From: Cognatishimia sp. WU-CL00825
GTDB lineage: Bacteria; Pseudomonadota; Alphaproteobacteria; Rhodobacterales; Rhodobacteraceae
Assembly: GCF_040364665.1 (NCBI RefSeq)
Contig: NZ_BAABWX010000001.1
Location: 620,001-684,000, forward strand
DNA length: 64,000 bases
Direction of reading: 5' to 3'
Part shown: piece by piece, positions 25,644 through 33,340 of the stretch
How the letters are laid out: each line of letters starts with the position of its first letter
Position numbering within the stretch: position 1 is the stretch's first letter
The notes under the pieces: model-generated
The model's database searches: none
Told to the model about the DNA's origin: nothing
What the model saw: the letters and a program-made list of their open reading frames with translations, nothing else
Made by a program: the position numbers and the translations under genes

Positions 25644-25729
25644 GCCCAAGTGGCGGAATGGTAGACGCAGGGGATTCAAAATCCCCCGTCCTAGCGGACG
25701 TGCCGGTTCGAGTCCGGCCTTGGGTACCA
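25644..25729 (+). tRNA. tRNA-Leu(CAA)
   Basis: An 86-nt class II tRNA with an encoded CCA end. The acceptor stem is GCCCAAG / CTTGGGT with a terminal G-U pair. The anticodon loop TTCAAAA gives CAA, which reads UUG. The D-loop (TGGCGGAATGGTAGACGC) and the long variable arm are typical of bacterial tRNA-Leu, and the T arm reads GGTTCGAGTCC. A terminator follows four bases later. Confidence 0.96.
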
Positions 25730-25732
25730 TTG

Positions 25733-25762
25733 AAAAAGGCGGTCTTTTGGACCGCCTTTTTT
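25733..25762 (+). terminator. Terminator after tRNA-Leu
   Basis: Stem AAAAAGGCGGTC / GACCGCCTTTTT with a 5-nt loop, followed by further T. It also lies at the 3' side of the convergent RTX gene and may serve both. Confidence 0.88.
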
Positions 25763-25779
25763 ATTGGGTTTTTCACTGA

Positions 25780-28428
25780 CTATTTGTGAAATAGCGTTGC
25801 TTCGTGTCGACGTGCAACTGTGCGAGCCGTTTGAAAAATCGTTGCAGGTGCATTTTTGAGTTCAGGAAAAAGAGTGTAGATCTCAGAGCGTTGGGGCGCA
25901 TTGAGACCCGCCATCGCGTGCTGACCAGGTTGAAAGCTTTCACTCCAAATCCCGTCAGACCACAAAATTTCATGCCGATCACACAGCAGATGTATGTAGC
26001 TGATTTCGCTCACATCTGCACGGGTAATGCCTTCGGATCCAACCAAGTGTTTGGCTGCCACCAAAACTTCTGAGTCACCAAGCAGCATCTGCGCTTTTTG
26101 ATCGGAAATAAGAATGCGGTGATTTGGACTTACCAACATATCCTTATGTGGAAGGTCAGCTCCAAGTGCACCTGCTTGTATCAGAATTGGCCGCAAGAAC
26201 GGCGATTTGATTAGTTCTGGTTTTGTGAGATCGCGTCGGCCAACCCAGCGGACCGGTTGTGATCCATGGTCGCGCGTGATTATGCGATCGCCGACTTCGA
26301 TATCTTCGACGTTTTTCAAGCCCAGTTCCGTGGCGATTTGGCTGCCTGGTGTGAAACACGGTACAATCGTTTCGATACCTTCATAGGTTACCGTTCCCGT
26401 GACGTTGCCGTCTGTATCCAGCAGTTCAACTTGGCCAGCCTCGGCATCATATGGGTCGCGTATAACGCGGAGCGGTCCAAGGCCGGTTAGGTCCAAAGTG
26501 TCGACATCATCGCCAGATTCTCCGCCAAGGATCGTGTCGCCGTCACTGACATTTCTAAAGATGTCTCGGCCAGCGCCGCCGTCCATATAGTCGGCACCGG
26601 CACCTGACTCAAACACATCATCACCGTCTTCGCCCATCAAGGAATCTGACCCGCTGCCGCCGACAAGTGTGTCGTCGCCAACAGAGGCATAGATCGTGTC
26701 ATTGCCGGACCCACCTTCAAATGAATCGTTGCCCGCGCCAGAAAAGACAAGATCGTCGCCAGCCCCAGCAAGAATTTGATCGTCATCGCCGGTCATGCCG
26801 GGCAGGGTGGCATCGTTGCCATCGATACGGTCGCCGTCTGCGTCGATATCACCAACGTTGATAACGTCATCGCCATCGGTTCCGTTGAAATACCCATCTG
26901 GCGCGGCCGGAATACCAATCGCTTCTAGCGCAGCAGGGGTGTCAAATGTGTCAGCTGTTACCCCAATTAAAGTGATCGCTTCACCACCTGGAAATGTCAG
27001 AACAGCGTTTCCGTCTGTGTCGGCTGAAACCGTTACATCCTGCGTTGTGACTTGTGTGGCACCAGCGTCGTTTGTCATGCCCGTGACATCAAGCTGATCT
27101 TGTCCAGAGAAGGTTCCGTCGCCATTGTCGACGGGGGCCTGAAAATCAGTTACCGCATCTTTTCCTGAACCGTCGGCCAAAACAATTGTGTCCTGACCAG
27201 AGGACAGTTTGATGTTTTCTACGGCTTCAAATTCAAGCGTGCTTGTGCCGTCGCTGACCGTTCCGGCCCCGGTGGCGCTGTCGGTAAGGTCGACGCGTAT
27301 CGCATCGGTCACCGCCGAAAGGTCCATCGTGTCGCCAAGGGTTTCATCAATGTTCTCTGCGGCGATGGTATCGTTGCCAAATTGGTTTTGGATTACAAAT
27401 AGGTCGTCGCCGTAGCCGCCCCAAAGGTAGTCATCGCCTTCGCCTGCACCGCCAGAGTGGATGGTGTCGTTGCCATAGCTGCCGCGCAGAAAGTCGTTGC
27501 CGGTGCCGCCAAACAATTCGTCATTGCCAAGGTCGCCATTAACCCGATCATCGCCAGCCCCGCCATAAAAGACGTCGTTGCCCGCGCTGGTTTCGACAGT
27601 GTCGTTGCCGTCGCCCCCCAAAAACAGATCGTCGCCTTCGCCGCCAATCATTGAATCGTTGCCGGCCCCTCCAACCAGAGTGTCATCCCCTTGATCGCCG
27701 ATCAAGAAATCGTCGCCTTGACCGCCATCGATGCTGTCATTCCCAAGGTTGCCATAGACGGTGTCGTTTCCGTCACCGGCTAAGATGGAGTCATCGCCGG
27801 TGGTAACGCGATCACCTTCCGGGTCGTCTAGATAGTCTATGTCAATCAAATTTGCTGCAGCGCTTCCCTCGACAATGCCATCGGGTGCATTTGAAAAGGC
27901 GATATCACTTAGGCCGAGTTTTCCGGTTTGTGCCGCGCTTTCCCCATGATCAAAGACAATTTCAAGCTGTGTAATAGGGCCGGCGATGGACACAGAAACC
28001 GTGTCCGCCGCGCCAGTCGTGTCAGTTGCAGCACTGCCTTGCCCGTCCGCGTCCAACTGTCCGTCCGTCACCGTATGGAGCGCGTCTAGGTCACCATACG
28101 TAATCGGATAGATGTTGCCTTCGGCGTCTGTTGCGAGGATTGTAACGCGCTCGTCCGTCAAAACACCATTTTGATCAACGTCAAAGAGCTCGAACGACAG
28201 GTTTTCGACCGGGGTGTCAAACGTGAGTGTTGTCGTGACAGCCTCGTTCAAATTGTCGACCCAAAGCGCGTTTGCAGTAGGGGTTCCTTGCGCGCTGACA
28301 CTTGCGGTTTGCCCACCAGCATTTGTTGATGTCGCGACCGTTACGCCGGTCGACGTCGCGCCACTCCCGACGGTGAAAGAGCCATTTGCGCCTGCGTCTG
28401 CCCAGCTCAGTGTTTGCTCTGAAGGCAT
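25780..28428 (-). CDS. Large RTX calcium-binding protein with C-terminal Hint domain
   Basis: An 882-residue predicted secreted protein. Residues about 1-180 form a beta-rich domain. Residues about 211-345 and 548-625 are two arrays of GGxGxDxLx-type RTX nonapeptides that bind Ca2+ and are typical of type I secretion substrates. The C-terminal part carries a Hint_2 domain, starting at Cys691 (CFTPGSQIA), with Asn769-His770 in VSPNHRILI and His819 in CDRHEI. There is no N-terminal signal peptide, as expected for type I export, but no ABC/MFP/TolC exporter is nearby. The Hint domain may self-cleave; this is inference. Divergent from a second Hint gene. Confidence 0.9.
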   Translation of the reverse strand: MPSEQTLSWADAGANGSFTVGSGATSTGVTVATSTNAGGQTASVSAQGTPTANALWVDNLNEAVTTTLTFDTPVENLSFELFDVDQNGVLTDERVTILATDAEGNIYPITYGDLDALHTVTDGQLDADGQGSAATDTTGAADTVSVSIAGPITQLEIVFDHGESAAQTGKLGLSDIAFSNAPDGIVEGSAAANLIDIDYLDDPEGDRVTTGDDSILAGDGNDTVYGNLGNDSIDGGQGDDFLIGDQGDDTLVGGAGNDSMIGGEGDDLFLGGDGNDTVETSAGNDVFYGGAGDDRVNGDLGNDELFGGTGNDFLRGSYGNDTIHSGGAGEGDDYLWGGYGDDLFVIQNQFGNDTIAAENIDETLGDTMDLSAVTDAIRVDLTDSATGAGTVSDGTSTLEFEAVENIKLSSGQDTIVLADGSGKDAVTDFQAPVDNGDGTFSGQDQLDVTGMTNDAGATQVTTQDVTVSADTDGNAVLTFPGGEAITLIGVTADTFDTPAALEAIGIPAAPDGYFNGTDGDDVINVGDIDADGDRIDGNDATLPGMTGDDDQILAGAGDDLVFSGAGNDSFEGGSGNDTIYASVGDDTLVGGSGSDSLMGEDGDDVFESGAGADYMDGGAGRDIFRNVSDGDTILGGESGDDVDTLDLTGLGPLRVIRDPYDAEAGQVELLDTDGNVTGTVTYEGIETIVPCFTPGSQIATELGLKNVEDIEVGDRIITRDHGSQPVRWVGRRDLTKPELIKSPFLRPILIQAGALGADLPHKDMLVSPNHRILISDQKAQMLLGDSEVLVAAKHLVGSEGITRADVSEISYIHLLCDRHEILWSDGIWSESFQPGQHAMAGLNAPQRSEIYTLFPELKNAPATIFQTARTVARRHEATLFHK
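26554..26787 (-). repeat. RTX nonapeptide array 2 (coding)
   Basis: Tandem Gly/Asp-rich nonapeptides (residues about 548-625 of the RTX-Hint protein), giving imperfect 27-nt DNA repeats rich in TCGTTGCC-like units. It is a coding repeat, not a CRISPR. Confidence 0.85.
27394..27798 (-). repeat. RTX nonapeptide array 1 (coding)
   Basis: The longer of the two RTX arrays (residues about 211-345), with units such as GNDSIDGGQ and GDDTLVGGA that form a Ca2+-dependent beta-roll. The DNA shows imperfect 27-nt periodicity. Confidence 0.88.
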
Positions 28429-28776
28429 GCCTTGTCCGATCTTTTTTTAAATACTGTGTCGATGCATAGATTCGTTAATTCTTGGGTGCTTTTATGGGCA
28501 GCGATTACGTTGTCTCTGTGGAGCGATTGCGGCGAAATTTTTGCGCGCTGACGAAAAAACGCCGTATTCTCGGATTTGATGCGTTTGATTGAAAAATGAG
28601 CTGCCTTAGCCGTCAAAACGCAAATTTGTTTTGATGGCTCGATGAACTAACGATTGGGTTAGCGTGCCAAAACTAATCGTTTTTCTGCCCCATTCCAGCC
28701 TTGTTCCAAGTCTAGGCCTAAACGCCAGCAAAGACGCCCGCAGAAGCAGGCACATCGAGCAGAAGTAGGCTTGTAA
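28429..28776. other. Divergent intergenic region of the two Hint genes, with a terminator-like hairpin
   Basis: A 348-nt region between divergent starts. It holds an inverted repeat CCGTCAAAAC / GTTTTGATGG with an 8-nt loop (about 28611-28638). A second hairpin, AACGATT / AATCGTT at 28649-28681, is followed by TTTT on the plus strand. A terminator-like structure before a start codon suggests either a leader or a short plus-strand RNA. I see no open frame with support. Confidence 0.5.
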
Positions 28777-29568
28777 ATGAGAGTACGTATCCGTCAGCGC
28801 CGCTCCACGGCGCTTGAGAGCCGTCCCATGCGGGGCGACAACATTTTTTCCGATATTCGCCTTGAGCATCCGCCGCGTGCGGTTGTTCCTGGTCTTGCCA
28901 CAGCCAAGAAGGCGCAGGTTATCCGCCCGACAAGTTTTCAAATTGACCCAATTGAAAGGGTGACAAGCGCCAGCTCGGAGCATGCGCGCGGTATTGGATG
29001 TATTAGCGCAAATGGCACAGTGATCACTCCAAGCGGACCTCGACCGGCTTCGGTGATCGCAAAAGGTGACAAAGTATTAACGCGTGACAATGGTTTTCAA
29101 ACTGTCCGCTGGTGCACCCACCAATTGGATCATGCAGCGATGCCAAGTCTGGTAGAAATTTCAGCCGGGGCGATTTCCGAAGGGAAGCCAGATTCTGATC
29201 TTTGTGTGACTGGAAGTCAGCGCTTATTGGTCACCGGTACGCAGGTATCAGAAAGCTTTGGGGCAAGCGAAGTTTTGGTGCGGGCAGGCGACCTGTTGCA
29301 TCTGGATGGGTTTGAAGAAGTTCACGAGCATGTTGGTTTTGTTGCACTGGTTTTTGATCAGCACGAAATTATGCGCGTGAATCAGACCTGGGTTGCCAGC
29401 TTGCAGCCAGATCATGTGTGCAGAAATCACTTAAGCAAGCTGCAATGCGAAGAGCTTTTTAAGATTTTCCCAGCGCTCAAAGGTCTGCCGATCGAGAGGA
29501 GCTATCCTGCTGCGCGGCCATTGCTGTCAGCGAGGTTCGCGCGTCAAGTTTGTCTAAATGCATGTTAG
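28777..29568 (+). CDS. Stand-alone Hint-domain protein, probably degenerate
   Basis: A 263-residue protein whose residues about 75-215 align with Hint_2: Cys75 (GIGCISANGT), then KGDKVLTRDNGFQTVRW, and His196 in FDQHEI. The block-B position that reads NH in the neighbouring RTX-Hint protein (VSPNHRILI) is Ser-Gln here (VTGSQRLLV, 147-148), so the splicing or cleavage chemistry is probably impaired. There are no RTX repeats and no signal peptide; the N-terminal 70 residues are basic and unrecognised. The start lacks a strong ribosome site. It could be a paralogue of the RTX-Hint C-terminus that lost its passenger. Confidence 0.75.
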   Translation: MRVRIRQRRSTALESRPMRGDNIFSDIRLEHPPRAVVPGLATAKKAQVIRPTSFQIDPIERVTSASSEHARGIGCISANGTVITPSGPRPASVIAKGDKVLTRDNGFQTVRWCTHQLDHAAMPSLVEISAGAISEGKPDSDLCVTGSQRLLVTGTQVSESFGASEVLVRAGDLLHLDGFEEVHEHVGFVALVFDQHEIMRVNQTWVASLQPDHVCRNHLSKLQCEELFKIFPALKGLPIERSYPAARPLLSARFARQVCLNAC

Positions 29569-29637
29569 ATCACACATATTTCACTAAAATTTGAAGAGTT
29601 GACTACGTAAACCACTGAAATTGTGCTATGGTTGCGT

Positions 29638-30198
29638 ATGGTTAGAATTGTGCTGGTATGCATTGCCTTGATGTTGGCAGCTTCCGCTGATGCCGCAGCT
29701 GTACGATATGAGTTGGATAAAGACTCGTCTCGTGTTGGCTTCACGTTTTGGTTTGGTGAGCAAACTGGCAAAGGGTTTTTCCCAATCACCGACGCCGAAG
29801 TTTTTCTGGATCTGCAGAACGTGCATAAGTCTTCTGTTCGTGTCCAGCTTGATGTTCGCAATGCGCGCGCGGGCGATATTGTCGCCACTTCAGGCATGAA
29901 AAGCCGCGAGGTTTTGAATGCTCAGGACTTTCCAGTCGCTGAATTTCAAAGCAACTCGGTGCGACGTTTGGGGCATGGGGTTGAGGTTGAAGGCGATCTG
30001 ACCCTGCGTGGTGTCACAAGACCCGTAACGCTTCAGGCCCGCATTTTACGCCAACCTTCGTCACCAAAAGACAATTCGCAGCTCGTTTTGGAAATTATGG
30101 GCAGCGTAAAACGCTCTGACTTTGGCGCGGTTGGGTATTCAAATCTGGTTGGCGATCAGGTCGATCTTAGATTTTTTGTTTGGGTTAACCGCCTTTAG
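29638..30198 (+). CDS. YceI family periplasmic protein
   Basis: A lipocalin-like YceI protein of 186 residues. These bind isoprenoid or lipid ligands in the periplasm; the true role is mostly unknown. The signal peptide (MVRIVLVCIALMLAASADA) supports the ATG at 29638. The core VRYELDKDSSRVGFTFWF, the VQLDVRNARAGD strand and the EGDLTLRGVTRPVTL motif are characteristic. A TTGACT element at 29599-29604 lies upstream; with a possible -10 at 29624-29629 the mRNA would be nearly leaderless. The 3' end overlaps the convergent CorC-type gene by 14 nt. Confidence 0.9.
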   Translation: MVRIVLVCIALMLAASADAAAVRYELDKDSSRVGFTFWFGEQTGKGFFPITDAEVFLDLQNVHKSSVRVQLDVRNARAGDIVATSGMKSREVLNAQDFPVAEFQSNSVRRLGHGVEVEGDLTLRGVTRPVTLQARILRQPSSPKDNSQLVLEIMGSVKRSDFGAVGYSNLVGDQVDLRFFVWVNRL

Positions 30199-31516
30199 AC
30201 GCATTCGGTTCCAGAGGCCGCAATTTCAGTTTTGTAATACGGTTGTCTTTGCGGGCCATGACCTCAAATCGAAATCCATGAAAGGCAAATACTTGCCCAA
30301 CAACGGGGATGGTTTGGGCTTCGTGTATCACCAATCCTGCAACTGTATTGGCTTCGTCGTCAGGCAAATTCCAATCACTTGCACGATTGAGGTCACGAAT
30401 TGTCATCGCGCCATCAATCAGAAACTGCCCGTCTTCACTGTTGCGAATAGGGTGTTCCGCGGCGGGATCAAATTCATCGGTGATTTCCCCCACAATTTCT
30501 TCAAGAATATCTTCGAGTGTGATCAGACCACGCAAGGCTCCGTATTCATCTACAACCAAGGCAAAGTGGCTGCGACGGCGCAAAAACTGGCGCATTTGTT
30601 CGTCAAGCGCGGTGGTTTCGGGGATGAAGTAAGGTTTTTTGGCTACGTCAGAAAGGTTAAATTTGCCAAGGTCAGCGGTATCGCCATCGTTGCCTGCCAA
30701 TTTGGCGTGCATGGCGCGCAGAAAATCTTTGGCGTGAACCACCCCAATAATGTTTTCAGGGTCATCCTTGAATATAGGCAAACGCGTGTAGTTGCTCTCT
30801 AGGCACTGCGCAAGAATATCTGCTGGATCTTCATCAGCGTTGATCATTTCAATACCTGAGCGATGCAACATGATTTCTTCGACTGTACGGTCACTTAGAT
30901 CAAGTGCGCCAAGAATCCGGTCACGGTCTTCTTTTTCAACGATACCTTCGCTGTGACCCAATTGAATGGCCCCGGCGATTTCTTCGCGTACGGCCAAAAT
31001 TTGGCTGTCAGGATCAATGCGCACCCCAAAAATGCGCAGCACCAACCGTACCAGGACGCGGACGGCGGCCACAACCGGCGCAAAAACCAGTACAATCACC
31101 TGGATAACGCCAGCAACGCGTGCTGCCGCGGTTTCAGGTGCCGTGATAGCGTAGGTTTTTGGCAAGACCTCGGCAAAAATCAAAACTAAGAGAGTCATGA
31201 CCAAGGTGGCGAGGGCAACACCAGATTCCCCAAAAGCTTGGGTAAACATCGCCGTGGCCAAAGAGGTTGCAAGGATGTTGACGAGATTGTTGCCGAGTAA
31301 CACCGAGCCAATCAGACGTTCGTTGTCTTCGGTGACGTTTAAGGCCCGCTTCGCGCCTTTGTTGCCTTTGCCGGCCTGGCTGCGCAATTTGCCGCGCGAG
31401 GCTGCGGTCAGTGCTGTTTCGCTGCCTGAAAAGAAGGCGGACAGCATCAACAGCACCGCAATAGCGCCGGCTGTAACCCAAAATGCAGTGTCCAGTGTCG
31501 GAGTTGTGACTTCCAT
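30185..31516 (-). CDS. CNNM/CorC-type (HlyC/CorC family) membrane protein
   Basis: A 443-residue membrane protein: an N-terminal CNNM (DUF21) domain with three to four helices (FFSGSETALTAASRGKLR marks the conserved part), two CBS domains in the middle (with FKDDPENIIGVVHAKDFL and VDEYGALRGLITLEDILEEI), and a C-terminal CorC_HlyC domain. Relatives take part in Mg2+/Co2+ export or resistance. Started at 31516, with AGAGGA about 11 nt upstream; the longer frame to 31597 runs into the divergent gene. It stands alone and is convergent with yceI. Confidence 0.93.
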   Translation of the reverse strand: MEVTTPTLDTAFWVTAGAIAVLLMLSAFFSGSETALTAASRGKLRSQAGKGNKGAKRALNVTEDNERLIGSVLLGNNLVNILATSLATAMFTQAFGESGVALATLVMTLLVLIFAEVLPKTYAITAPETAAARVAGVIQVIVLVFAPVVAAVRVLVRLVLRIFGVRIDPDSQILAVREEIAGAIQLGHSEGIVEKEDRDRILGALDLSDRTVEEIMLHRSGIEMINADEDPADILAQCLESNYTRLPIFKDDPENIIGVVHAKDFLRAMHAKLAGNDGDTADLGKFNLSDVAKKPYFIPETTALDEQMRQFLRRRSHFALVVDEYGALRGLITLEDILEEIVGEITDEFDPAAEHPIRNSEDGQFLIDGAMTIRDLNRASDWNLPDDEANTVAGLVIHEAQTIPVVGQVFAFHGFRFEVMARKDNRITKLKLRPLEPNASKGG

Positions 31517-31585
31517 CGCTCGAAAAATCCTCTTAACTGATGGCGTTATGGGCTGCGTTGGACTTTCATTCAAGGAAAACAACAC

Positions 31586-32398
31586 ATGATGGTGCAAGAC
31601 CTGGGGTGCATATCTGATGATGTCCTGCTTTTTGGTGGGCCTTATTCAAACCTTCAGGCCACAGAGGCGTTGATCAAAGACGCGCAGCGCCTAAATATTC
31701 TGCCAAGTCATATGATTTGTACCGGCGACCTTGTGGCCTATTGTGCTGACCCTTGTGAAACCGTAGCGCAGATCAAGGACATTGGGTGTGCTGTGGTCGC
31801 TGGAAATTGCGAGCAGCAATTGGCGCAAAACGCTTTGGATTGTGGCTGTGGGTTTGACGAGGGCAGTACCTGTGATTTGCTGTCAGCCGGATGGTTTTCG
31901 CATGCAAATTCCCGTGTCACCTATAAAGATAGAAACTGGATGGCCGCTTTGCCAGATATTGTTGTATTTCAGCATTTTGGTAAGAAAATTGCGGTGATCC
32001 ATGGAGGCGTTTCAGATGTCAGCCGCTTTATTTGGTCGGTGTCTCCGGCGGATGTGTTTCGCGAGGAGTTAGCATTGTTGCGACACCATGTAGGACCCGT
32101 TGACATGGTTGTTGCAGGTCACTCTGGGATACCCTTCCAGCGAAAGGTCGACGGGGTGATGTGGGTGAATGCGGGGGTCATCGGCATGCCTGCAAACAAT
32201 GGAAAATCCGCCACCCATTATGTGACGCTACACGCGGGTGAGATCGGGTTTCACGACCTCACTTATGATGCTTTGGCGGCAAAATCCGCGATGGAGCAGA
32301 CAGGGCTTGTGCAGGGATATCATAGGGCGCTGATCGACGGATACTGGCCCTCTGAAAGCGTATTGCCAGAGACGCTGCGCCGTACGTCCAGCGCCTAA
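31586..32398 (+). CDS. Calcineurin-like phosphoesterase family protein with altered metal site
   Basis: A 270-residue cytoplasmic protein with the overall order of a YfcE/MPP-type phosphoesterase: TGDLVAY at 46-52, a GNxE site at 73-76, HGGVSD near 140, GHSG and a late NAG motif. The first metal motif (DxHGN) is replaced by FGGPYSN (16-22), and the GNHE histidine is cysteine (GNCE). A cysteine cluster (Cys86, Cys88, Cys96) follows. I recall the same substitutions in roseobacter relatives, so they look like a family trait. Activity and metal are uncertain. AAGGA precedes the ATG. It is convergent with xerD. Confidence 0.82.
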   Translation: MMVQDLGCISDDVLLFGGPYSNLQATEALIKDAQRLNILPSHMICTGDLVAYCADPCETVAQIKDIGCAVVAGNCEQQLAQNALDCGCGFDEGSTCDLLSAGWFSHANSRVTYKDRNWMAALPDIVVFQHFGKKIAVIHGGVSDVSRFIWSVSPADVFREELALLRHHVGPVDMVVAGHSGIPFQRKVDGVMWVNAGVIGMPANNGKSATHYVTLHAGEIGFHDLTYDALAAKSAMEQTGLVQGYHRALIDGYWPSESVLPETLRRTSSA

Positions 32399-32413
32399 TA
32401 CAGCGCAATTGGG

Positions 32414-33340
32414 TCACTCTTTTGAAAGCGGATGGTGCTCTAACACGAGTTCTTTCAGGCGTTCATCTAACACATGAGTGTAGATTTCAGTTGTCGCGAT
32501 GTCTGCGTGCCCCAAGAGCGTTTGAATGGCACGTAAGTCTGCGCCGTTTGCCAATAGATGGGTGGCAAAGGCGTGTCGCAATGTATGCGGCGTGACTTTG
32601 GCGGGATCAATGCCGCCAGCTACGGCGAACTCTTTGATCAATACATAGAACCTGTGGCGCGTCAGGTGCCCCAACTTGCCGCGACTTGGGAATAGATAGG
32701 TCGAATTGGGCTTGCCGTTTCGTTTGTTTTTTTCTTCGGCAGCGTCCCGCAATTCCAACCAGTGGGCGAGGGCGTCGCGCGCACCAGGGGACAATGGCAC
32801 CATGCGTTCTTTACCACCTTTACCCAGCACCAGCAGCATGCTGGGATTACCGCGGGCAGAACTTGTGGGCAATGAAACAAGTTCTGTGACGCGCATACCT
32901 GTGGCGTATAACAGCTCCATCAAGCATTTATTGCGCGCACGATCCAGTTTGTTGCGACCAGAGTCCCTTGCGGCCTTTAACAATTCATCAACCTCGGCAA
33001 CCTCGAGCGTCTTTGGCAGGCGTTTATCTTGACCAGGACCTTTGATCTGGATGGCTGGGTTAATGTCCCGCCACCCCTCGTCAAACGCAAAGCGATAAAG
33101 CTGTTTGATTGCTGACAAGCGACGCGCGCGTGTTGATTTCGCGAGCCCTTGTGCGTCGCATGAAATCAGGTAGTCCTCGATGGTATCTCGCTCAACCTGT
33201 TGAAAACTCAGATTCCTATGTGATATCCACGCCGCGAAATCCTTCAAATCGCGCGCATAGGCCAATTGAGTGTTATTGGCAGCCCCCAATTCAGCAGACT
33301 GGGCATCTAAAAACGTAGATATCCATTGCAGATCACTCAT
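32414..33340 (-). CDS. xerD: Site-specific tyrosine recombinase XerD
   Basis: Resolves chromosome dimers at dif together with XerC. The 308 residues show the SAM-like N-terminal core-binding domain and the catalytic set: Arg in YATGMRVTELV, Lys in GKGGKERMVP, HxxR in HTLRHAFATHLL, His in LLGHADIATTEIY and the nucleophile Tyr in that same segment. GAGG precedes the ATG, and its first codon overlaps the stop of the upstream gene (TAATG). No integrative element surrounds it, so it is the housekeeping enzyme rather than a phage integrase. Confidence 0.95.
   Translation of the reverse strand: MSDLQWISTFLDAQSAELGAANNTQLAYARDLKDFAAWISHRNLSFQQVERDTIEDYLISCDAQGLAKSTRARRLSAIKQLYRFAFDEGWRDINPAIQIKGPGQDKRLPKTLEVAEVDELLKAARDSGRNKLDRARNKCLMELLYATGMRVTELVSLPTSSARGNPSMLLVLGKGGKERMVPLSPGARDALAHWLELRDAAEEKNKRNGKPNSTYLFPSRGKLGHLTRHRFYVLIKEFAVAGGIDPAKVTPHTLRHAFATHLLANGADLRAIQTLLGHADIATTEIYTHVLDERLKELVLEHHPLSKE

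Noticed and set aside
25582..25779. 65-codon open frame across the tRNA
   Set aside because: It runs through tRNA-Leu and its terminator and has no ribosome site.
26554..27798. Regular short repeats resembling a CRISPR or minisatellite
   Set aside because: The period is 27 nt in frame with Gly/Asp nonapeptides of an open reading frame; units are imperfect and there are no unique spacers.
32414..33340. Tyrosine recombinase as a phage or island integrase
   Set aside because: Sequence and context (next to aroK, no att repeats, no cargo) fit housekeeping XerD.
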